Shown here piece by piece: positions 1 through 5,301 of a stretch of DNA of 34,338 bases. The position numbers were made by a program, and so were the translations under genes. Source of the stretch: a virus. Within the stretch, counting starts at the first letter, position 1, and every line of letters starts with the position of its first letter. The notes below the pieces were generated by a model, which made no database searches, was not told the origin of the DNA, and saw nothing but the letters and a program-made list of their open reading frames with translations. Where the stretch lies: IMG/VR virus record IMGVR_UViG_3300025889_000458, positions 1 through 34,338 of that record. One strand, 5' to 3'.

Positions 1-144
1 GTTCTAACCGTAGCGATCGCCTCGCCACAAGAGCCACAGACGACATCCACGCTATATTCGTACAGTCGTCCGCGCGTCTGCTGGCCACAAAAATCACAGG
101 TAACGTGATTGTCGTAGTACCTGATAAAACGCGGGTTGCCGCCC
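1..144. repeat. Left copy of 144-bp terminal direct repeat (contig closure)
   Basis: Bases 1-144 are repeated at 34195-34338 with one difference, C at 18 against T at 34212. The repeat lies inside a small reading frame that is complete only when the ends are joined. This indicates a circular or circularly permuted molecule, or an assembly overlap, rather than a free intergenic terminal repeat. The mismatch is synonymous (GCG/GCA, Ala) in that frame. Confidence 0.9.
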
Positions 145-167
145 TCGATGACTTCTAGGTCAACCAC
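1..167 (-). CDS. Small zinc-ribbon protein, N-terminal part (gene crosses contig junction)
   Basis: The frame starts at GTG 167 and runs off the left edge; it continues at 34338 and stops at 34176. The joined product is about 62 residues. It carries CDFC and CGSC pairs 16 residues apart (CX2C-X16-CX2C), the pattern of a treble-clef or zinc-ribbon fold. A GGAG lies about 8 bases upstream of the GTG. The start overlaps the stop of the upstream 65-aa gene by 8 bases, and the stop shares one base with the GTG start of the large terminase. Its place between small and large terminase suggests a packaging accessory role. That is inference; I do not recognise the family. Confidence 0.75.
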   Translation of the reverse strand, partial: MVDLEVIEGGNPRFIRYYDNHVTCDFCGQQTRGRLYEYSVDVVCGSCGEAIATVR

Positions 168-357
168 GGGGCCACTCCACCACAGAACTACGCGCACCCT
201 TGGGCAGGCCGTTACACAGGTTCGTGATAATCCGCCCGTTTTGGTCAACGTAGGCGCCAACGTCATAACCGCGCTCACGCCAGTAGTCGCTGATCTGTTG
301 AGCGGCCTTTACCGAACGCTCAAGGTTTTCCTTAAAGTACTTCCAATTATTTTTCAT
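160..357 (-). CDS. Hypothetical 65-aa protein between small and large terminase
   Basis: This short protein starts at ATG 357 with a good GAGGAAG ribosome site just upstream. The N-terminal half is charged and helical (KNNWKYFKENLERSVKAAQQ) and the C-terminal half contains a GAYVDQNGRIITN segment that looks like a short beta hairpin. No catalytic or metal-binding motif is visible and I do not recognise it. It follows the small terminase after a 62-base gap and overlaps the zinc-ribbon gene downstream, so it is probably co-translated with the packaging genes. Confidence 0.7.
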   Translation of the reverse strand: MKNNWKYFKENLERSVKAAQQISDYWRERGYDVGAYVDQNGRIITNLCNGLPKGARSSVVEWPRG

Positions 358-419
358 GGCTTCCTCACAGAAAAAAAATCTCGTATAGCGCCGCTGCGGC
401 TACCGCAAAAAGCACCAAG

Positions 420-830
420 TCAGGAATCATCCTCATCGTCGCCATCCTTGACTTCGTAAGTCGTCGTCCTGGGGCCAGTCACGTTAATCCCGATCATGCT
501 GGGTCGCATCTCATCGCTATTCGGCTCAAGCAGACCACGGTGCTTCGCCAGCAAGCGAAGCGCCGTCAGCTTGTCGTGCATCTCAACCTCAATGTTAGCG
601 CCATCCTGCGTCTGCGTAACCTTAACCTTCTTAATGGTACGCCGCGCTCTCGGGCTTAACTCATTAGATGCACGGATTTGCACCTGACCCATTTCGTCCC
701 AGGACAACACATCCGTGATCTCGCTGGAGGCCAAAGCCTCAAGTTCCTGCACGACCGCCTGCTTGCGGTCCTCATCCTGCGAAGCAAGAGCCGCGCGAGC
801 CTGCCGAACCGTTAGCGGTTTACTCTCCAC
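420..830 (-). CDS. terS: Terminase small subunit
   Basis: Small terminase subunits recognise phage DNA and hand it to the large subunit for packaging. The C-terminal half has the family signature: an ITDVLSWDEMGQV segment, then a Lys/Thr-rich strand, then HDKLTALRLLAKHRGLLEP, as in Terminase_2-type (pfam03592) proteins. The tail is acidic (DGDDEDDS). I chose GTG 830 because GGAGG lies six bases upstream and it overlaps the previous stop by 11 bases. An ATG at 869 would add 13 residues but has no clear ribosome site and a 50-base overlap. Either start leaves the protein short at the N-terminus, where relatives usually carry the DNA-binding helix-turn-helix. It lies three genes upstream of the large terminase in the circular map. 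Confidence 0.85.
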   Translation of the reverse strand: MESKPLTVRQARAALASQDEDRKQAVVQELEALASSEITDVLSWDEMGQVQIRASNELSPRARRTIKKVKVTQTQDGANIEVEMHDKLTALRLLAKHRGLLEPNSDEMRPSMIGINVTGPRTTTYEVKDGDDEDDS

Positions 831-1083
831 CAACAACCTCCGCGCCGTTGGCAGCAAATCCCGCCACATCCACCCAGCTATCCATGTGCGCCGGATCGCA
901 GCACAACCTGGATAGCTTCTGCGCCGCGTTGCACATGCACACCTGAGCCGCCGTTACCTCAACTCCAAGAATGACGCTCCACATGGCAGCCGTGCGGGTG
1001 TGGTTTTCCAGCGGCGTTCCATACTTGCCCTCCCGGTCAGCAACCGCGCCAGCCGCAGCCTCAAGGCATTCCGTCCTATTCAT
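820..1083 (-). CDS. DUF6378-type phage protein
   Basis: The 87-aa sequence matches the remembered DUF6378 pattern: an N-terminal helix, YGTPLENHTRTAAMW, a segment with Val-Thr-Ala-Ala-Gln-Val, then a Lys-Leu-Ser-Arg-Leu stretch and DSWVDVAGFAANGAEV. This small helical family is common in phages and has no proven function; the conserved Glu, His and Asp residues recall MazG-like folds, which is my inference. It starts at ATG 1083, overlaps the upstream zinc-binding gene by 8 bases and the small terminase by 11. Three Cys near the middle (CMCN and RLCC) are unusual for such a short protein. Confidence 0.75.
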   Translation of the reverse strand: MNRTECLEAAAGAVADREGKYGTPLENHTRTAAMWSVILGVEVTAAQVCMCNAAQKLSRLCCDPAHMDSWVDVAGFAANGAEVVGGE

Positions 1084-1303
1084 CGTCTATCATCACCTTC
1101 CCTGCATAAATAAGCCCGCCATGCAACTCGCAATAGCTACCCCGGATGGCCCGCTCGCCACAGCCTTCGCGCCATTGGCATTGACTGTGCGGGCGCAAGC
1201 CCATCCCAAAGCTACTAGTCTCCCACAAAGCAAAGGCTCGCGTGTGCTTGTCGCTCGCCCCACCCTTGTCCACGCTAGAGCGTGGCGATCTAAGCGTCGT
1301 CAT
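1076..1303 (-). CDS. Small zinc-binding protein (C-X5-C-X9-C-X2-H)
   Basis: This 75-aa frame has a C-terminal cluster CQWREGC...SYCELHGG, a C-X5-C-X9-C-X2-H arrangement. It resembles the C-terminal zinc cluster of GcrA-like alphaproteobacterial regulators and many small phage proteins, but the rest of GcrA is absent. The ATG at 1303 lies 14 bases inside the previous gene, which ends at 1290, and has GGAGG nine bases upstream. A start at an internal Met (MGLRPHSQ) would leave only the zinc domain. Function unknown; nucleic-acid binding is plausible. Confidence 0.6.
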   Translation of the reverse strand: MTTLRSPRSSVDKGGASDKHTRAFALWETSSFGMGLRPHSQCQWREGCGERAIRGSYCELHGGLIYAGKVMIDDE

Positions 1304-1454
1304 CTTCCTCTACCTCCATAGCACCAAACCCGTCGCAAGACGCGCAGCCAACGATCTCCTCCTGAACATAGCCACCCTGCGAAAAGCTGCGAACGCTGCG
1401 GTCCAGCCTAAGCACACCCTCACCGGCACAAGCCGGGCATTCTATCTGTTTCAT
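1290..1454 (-). CDS. DnaJ-type zinc-finger small protein
   Basis: This 54-residue frame opens with CPACAGEG and has a second cluster CASCDGFG, so it carries two CXXCXGXG motifs about 30 residues apart, as in the DnaJ cysteine-rich domain. The tail is acidic (EVEEDDDA). An AGGAG lies 6-7 bases before ATG 1454. It is the first gene after the 256-base non-coding gap 1455-1710, so it may open a transcript. Phages often carry such mini zinc modules with no J domain; the role is unknown. The next gene starts inside its last codons. Confidence 0.75.
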   Translation of the reverse strand: MKQIECPACAGEGVLRLDRSVRSFSQGGYVQEEIVGCASCDGFGAMEVEEDDDA

Positions 1455-1571
1455 GAAACTCTCCTGTCTGAGTTACACACTATCGTATATCTGGCGTGTC
1501 ACTGTCACCTAAAAAACGCAACGCTGGTAAATGTCGAAAATCCAGATTTGCAGGAAAATTTTGAGCGACAC

Positions 1572-1594
1572 CCCCCTCAATAGTAGCGAGGGGG
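1572..1594. other. GC-rich hairpin in the 1455-1710 gap
   Basis: Seven base pairs (CCCCCTC with GAGGGGG) close a nine-base loop. There is no T run directly after it on either strand, although AAAATTTT follows about 20 bases on when read leftward. It lies about 115 bases past the stop of the winged-helix gene and may attenuate leftward transcription. Confidence 0.4.
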
Positions 1595-1669
1595 CGGGGG
1601 GCAAGGGGTGCCCTGTTTAAACCAAGCCGGGCATTCCTACGGCCCCAAACACACCAATAGCGGGTGTCG

Positions 1670-1685
1670 CATAATATGTATTATG
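1670..1685. promoter_or_regulatory. 16-bp AT-rich palindrome, possible operator
   Basis: CATAATA-TG-TATTATG is a perfect inverted repeat, partly extended by flanking TGT/ACA. It contains -10-like TATTAT and CATAAT cores and lies 25 bases past the stop of the winged-helix gene. This is typical of a repressor site or overlapping promoter, but no binding protein can be assigned from sequence. Confidence 0.45.
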
Positions 1686-1710
1686 ACAAATGAACGGATT
1701 TCTGCGGTTT

Positions 1711-2403
1711 TTAGGATGGGGTGGTCTCAACTATTAGATGTCGCTCCACGTCGGCCAATGCCGGAACACCGGCCCGTCTTGCCAAGGCGGCACGGGCTAC
1801 TTCTTGCGTGGCTTGCTGTACTTGCTGCGCCGAAAAGCCTTTATTTGCCAATCGGTTAGCCGCGCCCAGTTCTTGGTCGGCACGTTTAAACTGGCCGGTG
1901 GTGCGCTCAACGGCGGTCGCATAGGCCGACGCGAGAGAGAGGGCGAGAGAGCGCGAGAGAGCGAGAGAGGTTTCGTCCTCCCCCAAACCCCCTTTTACTT
2001 CATCTATAGGCTCGGGGTCAGTCGCTAGTCTAATGCGGTCAGCGCTGGCTATATCCTCGCGGCTGGGCTTCGCCTCGTCGCCCAGCCAAAGGACTTGATA
2101 ACGGTTGGTTTTCCAACCTGACGCCGTTTCCTGGTAGTCCTTTGGTCGAAGCTGCCTAACGTAGCCAGCCGCCTTTAGGCGTTGCACCGCGTCAAAGATG
2201 CTTTTCTCGGTCTTATGACCGCTTATCAACCGCATCGTCTCCATAGCGGGCCAGCACACCCCGGCGCGATTAACGAATGCGCACATTGCCCCTAAAACGC
2301 GCCTGTCAGCGTCTTTTAGCCGCTTGTCGCCAAACGCCCTACTCGGGACAATCGACCACGGCCATTTGCCCTCCGGCAGCTTAGAAGGGGATGTCATCGT
2401 CAT
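1711..2403 (-). CDS. Winged-helix replication-initiator-like protein
   Basis: Residues about 16-107 read as a winged-helix domain of the HTH_36/replication-protein-O type: DADRRVLGAMCAF, then GVCWPAMETMRL, KSIFDAVQRLKAAGYV, and a wing ending GWKTNRYQVLW. Such proteins bind iterated origin or operator sites. Residues about 146-159 are a Ser-Leu-Ala-rich linker encoded by a GA/CT-rich repeat, and the C-terminal quarter is Ala/Gln-rich and helical (KGFSAQQVQQATQEVARAA). The start (ATG 2403, or ATG 2397) overlaps the preceding gene by 23 bases, exactly over codons for that protein's DDDIPF tail. I infer an O-like initiator or early regulator; the iteron region lies just upstream of this gene pair. 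Confidence 0.7.
   Translation of the reverse strand: MTMTSPSKLPEGKWPWSIVPSRAFGDKRLKDADRRVLGAMCAFVNRAGVCWPAMETMRLISGHKTEKSIFDAVQRLKAAGYVRQLRPKDYQETASGWKTNRYQVLWLGDEAKPSREDIASADRIRLATDPEPIDEVKGGLGEDETSLALSRSLALSLASAYATAVERTTGQFKRADQELGAANRLANKGFSAQQVQQATQEVARAALARRAGVPALADVERHLIVETTPS
1931..1970. repeat. GAGAGAGCG-type low-complexity repeat inside the winged-helix gene
   Basis: The + strand shows repeated GAGAGAGCG-like units; the coding strand therefore reads CTCTCTCGC repeats that encode Ser-Leu-Ala-Leu-Ser. It sits between the DNA-binding and C-terminal regions, where length changes by slippage would be tolerated in multiples of three. Confidence 0.7.
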
Positions 2404-2965
2404 ATACCTCAGCCTTCCGCGATCCCGTGACAGTCGCGCCGGGAAACGCGGCCTTTACAATGTCCGCCGCCTTCGCGGCTTCATTAGTCGCCAGAAGGTT
2501 GGCGATCTCCTCAACGCTGTACACTAGCACGTTCTCGCCTTTCCGCTGGCGCGCCACCTTCCCGGCTTCGTGGTGATCCGGGCAGACGCAAAGAACGCGC
2601 CCGTCTGCCATTGGGGCGTCCCAGAACCGGCCTTCAAGCGGCTTGTGGCCAGCCGAGAGCGCGGCAGCTTCCAGCGCCGCGTATCCGCGCAGCGTCACGC
2701 TAACTTGATGGGCCACCTCGCGATGGTCAACCGCGCTTATCGCTTCGTTCATTCGATACACTTGCTGATAAAAGCGCTCCCGCAGCGCCGGGCTGGCAAG
2801 ATCGGCCAGCCGGTCGCGCCCCCAGCGCTCCTCATACGCCGTCGCGGCCTTGTCAAACTCCAGAACCGCGCTTTGCGTTTTGTCATATGCCGAGGCCGAG
2901 GCGTATTGCGTGACCCGGCTCATTGACCTGTTGGGCTTCTTCGCCCGGACTTTTTTAAGGCTCAA
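2381..2965 (-). CDS. Unknown 194-aa protein ending in an SSB-type DDDIPF tail
   Basis: The protein starts at TTG 2965, supported by AGGAGG seven bases upstream. Residues 1-16 are basic. Residues 30-105 look helical (YEERWGRDRLADLASPALRERF, REVAHQVSVTLRGYAALEA), and residues 107-165 look mixed alpha/beta. The last six residues, DDDIPF, equal the C-terminal hexapeptide of bacterial SSB, which docks RecO, PriA, DnaG, ExoI and other partners. I see no OB-fold pattern. I recall similar helical segments in alphaproteobacterial phage proteins, without a known function. It is the first gene of the leftward unit and is directly coupled to the initiator-like gene. A role in recruiting host replication proteins is inference. 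Confidence 0.75.
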   Translation of the reverse strand: MSLKKVRAKKPNRSMSRVTQYASASAYDKTQSAVLEFDKAATAYEERWGRDRLADLASPALRERFYQQVYRMNEAISAVDHREVAHQVSVTLRGYAALEAAALSAGHKPLEGRFWDAPMADGRVLCVCPDHHEAGKVARQRKGENVLVYSVEEIANLLATNEAAKAADIVKAAFPGATVTGSRKAEVYDDDIPF

Positions 2966-2980
2966 ATTGACCTCCTATTT

Positions 2981-2989
2981 TCTATAGCA
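2981..2989 (-). promoter_or_regulatory. Possible extended -10 promoter for the leftward unit
   Basis: Read leftward, TGCTATAGA matches an extended -10 (TGnTATAnT) about 16 bases ahead of the TTG start. There is no good -35 at 17 bases; that position carries a GTACGCA iteron. This suits a promoter controlled by a protein bound at the iterons, but is only suggestive. Confidence 0.35.
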
Positions 2990-3006
2990 GATACGTGGTT
3001 CGGTAC

Positions 3007-3037
3007 GCATACGCCCCCCTATAGGGGGGGCGTATGC
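3007..3037. promoter_or_regulatory. 31-bp near-perfect palindrome
   Basis: GCATACG + six C, then TATA, then seven G + CGTATGC: arms of 13 and 14 bases around a four-base TATA centre. It would form a very stable cruciform or hairpin. It carries no T run, so it is more likely a protein site or origin structure than a terminator. Confidence 0.75.
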
Positions 3038-3067
3038 TGCGTACCTGCTAACCGTTTCGGTTCGGAG

Positions 3068-3087
3068 CTGCGTACGCGTTCGCGAAC
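3068..3087. repeat. 20-bp direct repeat, copy 1
   Basis: Bases 3068-3087 are identical to 3132-3151, start to start 64 bp. Each copy contains TGCGTAC fused to the palindrome GTTCGCGAAC. Confidence 0.85.
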
Positions 3088-3131
3088 CACCTCAAAACCC
3101 TAGCATTTCCGCGCCTTTCGCGCCCATAAAA

Positions 3132-3151
3132 CTGCGTACGCGTTCGCGAAC
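3132..3151. repeat. 20-bp direct repeat, copy 2
   Basis: Perfect second copy of 3068-3087 in the same orientation, again followed by a short AT-richer stretch. Confidence 0.85.
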
Positions 3152-3270
3152 GTGCCCACATACGAAAAAACACGTACGCAAAACGGTTCGCACCCTCTGC
3201 GTACCTGCGTACGTGTAACTCATTATATACAGGCTATATCCCGGCGTCATAAAAAAGTGCTCGCTGGGGG

Positions 3271-3299
3271 TTGACTACTGTTTATATCGCTCGTATATC
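3271..3299 (+). promoter_or_regulatory. Sigma70-type promoter for the rightward block
   Basis: TTGACT at 3271-3276 and TATATC at 3294-3299 are 17 bases apart, the ideal spacing. The predicted start, near 3306, leaves a short leader before the AGGAGG-led 22-aa peptide at 3333. Confidence 0.6.
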
Positions 3300-3332
3300 G
3301 TTGGTTACACTGAAACATAGGAGGATCAACAA

Positions 3333-3401
3333 ATGAATTATGCAATGGGTTTCTTTTTAGTTTGCTGCACTACCGTAGCGGCCTTTCAGATGTTCGGCTA
3401 A
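3333..3401 (+). CDS. 22-aa hydrophobic peptide (leader of the rightward block)
   Basis: ATG 3333 follows a strong TAGGAGG site. The peptide begins MNYAMGFFLVCCTTVAAF and is hydrophobic through its length, enough for one membrane pass, with paired Cys at residues 11-12. It is the first frame after the predicted promoter and ends 15 bases before the SprT-like gene, with a new AGGAGG between them. It could be a small membrane protein or simply a translated leader; codon-scale evidence for a real product is limited to the ribosome site. Confidence 0.55.
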   Translation: MNYAMGFFLVCCTTVAAFQMFG

Positions 3402-3416
3402 CAGGAGGAATAGACC

Positions 3417-3995
3417 ATGACCACAAAAGCCGCCACCCGCGAAGACTGGTTGCGCCGCGTAGCACAGGCAATGGAGCCTAAGTTTGCTGCCCTCGACGCG
3501 CCGTTGCCCAAGTATCGCGTTTCTTGCTCTTTTCCCTCGACCGGCGGCTTGGCGCGCAATCGGCGCACCATTGGCCAGTGTTGGTCGCCCGCCGCCAGCG
3601 CGGACGGCACTACTGAAATATTCGTTTCGCCCACCCAAGACGACCCGGTAAACGTCGCCGCCGTTCTGGCGCATGAAATGGTTCACGCTGCCGTATGCAC
3701 CGACGCTGGCCATGGCCCAGCCTTCCGCCGGGTTGCCGTCGCCTTGGGCCTTGAGGGACCAATGACCGCGACCGTTGCGGGCGAAGCGTTTAAACAAATG
3801 ATCGGGCCGATCCTTGCAAAGGCCGGGAATTATCCGCACGCGAAGCTGGACGCCAGCCAGCGCAAAAAACAGACGACGCGCTTGGTCAAATGCCAGTGCT
3901 CGACATGTGGTTACACGGTTAGGACGACCGCCAAATGGCTAGACGCCATGGGCGCGCCGCTTTGCCCGGCGCACGGGGAAATGGACGTTTCCTAA
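3417..3995 (+). CDS. SprT-like zinc metalloprotease
   Basis: This 192-aa protein has the SprT-like active site VLAHEMVHAAVC (HEMVH at residues 86-90) with a third likely zinc ligand His99 in GHGPAFRRVAVALGL. A C-terminal zinc ribbon follows: KCQCSTCGYTVRTT (Cys161 and Cys164) and CPAH (Cys183 and His186). This is the domain order of SprT/Spartan-like proteins; eukaryotic Spartan degrades DNA-protein crosslinks, while bacterial SprT is poorly defined. ATG 3417 has AGGAGG 10 bases upstream. Its place as the first full gene of the probable early block suggests it acts on a host or DNA-bound protein soon after infection. That role is inference. Confidence 0.85.
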   Translation: MTTKAATREDWLRRVAQAMEPKFAALDAPLPKYRVSCSFPSTGGLARNRRTIGQCWSPAASADGTTEIFVSPTQDDPVNVAAVLAHEMVHAAVCTDAGHGPAFRRVAVALGLEGPMTATVAGEAFKQMIGPILAKAGNYPHAKLDASQRKKQTTRLVKCQCSTCGYTVRTTAKWLDAMGAPLCPAHGEMDVS

Positions 3996-4008
3996 GATTG
4001 CCCCGGTT

Positions 4009-4030
4009 CCGGCCCGCTACGGCGGGCCGG
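4009..4030 (+). other. Nine-pair GC hairpin with TACG tetraloop
   Basis: CCGGCCCGC pairs perfectly with its complement around TACG, a C(UNCG)G-type ultrastable loop in RNA. No T run follows, so it is more likely an mRNA-stability or processing element between the SprT-like gene and the next gene than a terminator. Confidence 0.6.
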
Positions 4031-4069
4031 TTCCCGGTCAATCACGACCGACAACAGGAAGGAAAACCA

Positions 4070-4312
4070 ATGTCACACTTTTACGCATCAATCCCAACAT
4101 CATCCCGCAAAACCGTAGCGACCGCACGCGGCCATAAATCGACGGGCCTTGAGGTCCGCGCGGCATCATGGGCGGGCGCAGTTAGCGTAACGCTGCGCCA
4201 TTGCGAGACTACGGGCCGCGACCTTTTCGAGGTGTGGCAGGAACCGCACCACGGTCAGGGCGTTCATGTCCTGATCGCTGAGGGCGTCGTCGGCCAGGAG
4301 GACGCGGCATGA
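4070..4312 (+). CDS. Hypothetical 80-aa early protein
   Basis: I chose ATG 4070 (MSHFYASIPT) because AGGAAGGA precedes it by about 8 bases and it follows the GC hairpin; the open frame continues upstream to 3935 without a ribosome site. The product is predicted beta-rich (TGLEVRAASWAGAVSVTLRH, DLFEVWQEP, GVHVLIAEG), consistent with a small single-domain protein. The stop overlaps the next ATG (ATGA). I do not recognise it. Confidence 0.7.
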   Translation: MSHFYASIPTSSRKTVATARGHKSTGLEVRAASWAGAVSVTLRHCETTGRDLFEVWQEPHHGQGVHVLIAEGVVGQEDAA

Positions 4313-4773
4313 AAATCCCAGTCAAAACCATTGCAACGGAAAAAGTCTACGCCACACCTGAATTCTGGGACGCGGGCTACGCTCAACGGGTCGAGGCTGC
4401 GCTGCTGTCCGTCAATGGCCGCGCGCGTTCGTTCACGCTTGCAACGTATGGCGACGTTCGCGCCGTCGTAGACAAGGTTGAGGAACGCCTGGACCGCCTT
4501 GGTGTTTCTAAGAGTAACCGGCTCGGCGCGGAGATAACCTTCGTGCCTGGCGGCCCGGGGTCTAATAGCTACAGGCACGCCGCGATTTCTACCAAAATCA
4601 CGTTGATCAGGACGAGCGGTGGCTGGTTTCTGGTTGGCGTTGAGCGGGATCTGGTCTACCCAACATCAAGCGAGCGTTTGAAAATCGCGTTATCTCGCGA
4701 CGGCTGCGAACAAATTGTTGCGGTCGCGATGCGCGATATCGTTGAGGTCGAACAAATGCAACAGGTGGCGTAA
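4309..4773 (+). CDS. Hypothetical 154-aa early protein
   Basis: It starts at ATG 4309 in an ATGA overlap with the gene before, and GCCAGGAGGAC serves as ribosome site. An N-terminal helix region (VEAALLSVNGRARS, DVRAVVDKVEERLDRLGVS) is followed by beta strands (AEITFVPGG, TKITLIRTSGGWFLVGVERDLV). There is no nuclease or metal motif. It ends in a TAATG junction with the next gene. Function unknown. Confidence 0.7.
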   Translation: MKIPVKTIATEKVYATPEFWDAGYAQRVEAALLSVNGRARSFTLATYGDVRAVVDKVEERLDRLGVSKSNRLGAEITFVPGGPGSNSYRHAAISTKITLIRTSGGWFLVGVERDLVYPTSSERLKIALSRDGCEQIVAVAMRDIVEVEQMQQVA

Positions 4774-5228
4774 TGGGGCGCGGAATGACTATCCAGGAAC
4801 TAGCAACGGAAGCCCTCGCAACATTCGTTCGTAAAAAATGCGCGAACGGAGAGCCCTATTATCACTCAACCGCCGACGACAACTGGATCACGGGCATGAT
4901 CTACTCGGCCCACGGCGGCATGCCGCCCGACGATCACAAATACGACATGATCCACTCGGCACTACATGCCATCGCATACGACAATGCCGATCCCGACGAT
5001 ATGTTAGAAACCGCAGACAGCATGGTTAGCGTCTACTATAACGCCCGCAGCGCGTGGCTCTCATCACACGGCGAGCGCCGAGACTATGTAAACGATGCCA
5101 CAAGCGAATATGGCCCGCGTGACGATATCTCGGACGCTATCGCGCAAGGTTGGTTCATGGAGGCAATGGAGGTCTGCGCGAGTGTCGTCAAATCCCTGCG
5201 GGATGAACTAGACAACCGCGAAGAGTAA
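4773..5228 (+). CDS. Hypothetical 151-aa acidic protein
   Basis: The ATG at 4773 shares a base with the previous stop (TAATG); a second Met at 4785 (MTIQEL) is an alternative. The protein is acidic and helical with paired motifs PDDHKYDMIHSALHAI and PDDMLETADSMVSVYYNARSAWL. The second of these recalls a widespread but uncharacterised phage and plasmid protein family in which a segment with Tyr-Tyr and Ala-Trp near the C-terminus is conserved. Its small size, acidity and place in the probable early block would also fit a host-takeover protein or DNA mimic. No function can be assigned. Confidence 0.7.
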   Translation: MGRGMTIQELATEALATFVRKKCANGEPYYHSTADDNWITGMIYSAHGGMPPDDHKYDMIHSALHAIAYDNADPDDMLETADSMVSVYYNARSAWLSSHGERRDYVNDATSEYGPRDDISDAIAQGWFMEAMEVCASVVKSLRDELDNREE

Positions 5229-5239
5229 ACCGCCCAGTT

Positions 5240-5280
5240 ACGGGGTCTCTGTGGCCCCGTTTCTCGGCTGTTTATGGCCG
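5240..5280 (+). terminator. Two short hairpins, possible attenuator
   Basis: ACGGGG pairs with CCCCGT (5240-5245 with 5255-5260) and is followed by TTCTC; CGGC pairs with GCCG (5265-5268 with 5277-5280) and is followed by GTTTTG. Both T tails are weak. The next gene lies only 22 bases downstream, so this probably tunes rather than ends transcription. Confidence 0.35.
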
Positions 5281-5301
5281 GTTTTGAGGAGAGGGAGATC
5301 A

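Larger units (their letters stand above)
3003..3212. promoter_or_regulatory. Iteron array and candidate replication origin / switch region
   Basis: This non-coding stretch between divergent genes holds seven TGCGTAC motifs: forward at 3038, 3069, 3133, 3198 and 3206, and inverted at 3003 and 3174. It also holds two GTTCGCGAAC palindromes (3078-3087 and 3142-3151) and the GC palindrome 3007-3037. Repeated short motifs next to an initiator-like gene are the usual form of a theta origin or multi-site operator. No DnaA box was recognised with confidence. The rest of the gap (3213-3332) is AT-richer and carries the rightward promoter. Confidence 0.7.

Noticed and set aside
3003-3212. CRISPR-like array
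   Set aside because: Repeats are 7-20 bp, irregularly spaced and partly inverted; no cas genes; fits iterons instead.
3357-3839. 160-aa leftward frame opposite the SprT-like gene
   Set aside because: The rightward frame has an intact HEMVH protease motif and ribosome site; this one is its shadow.
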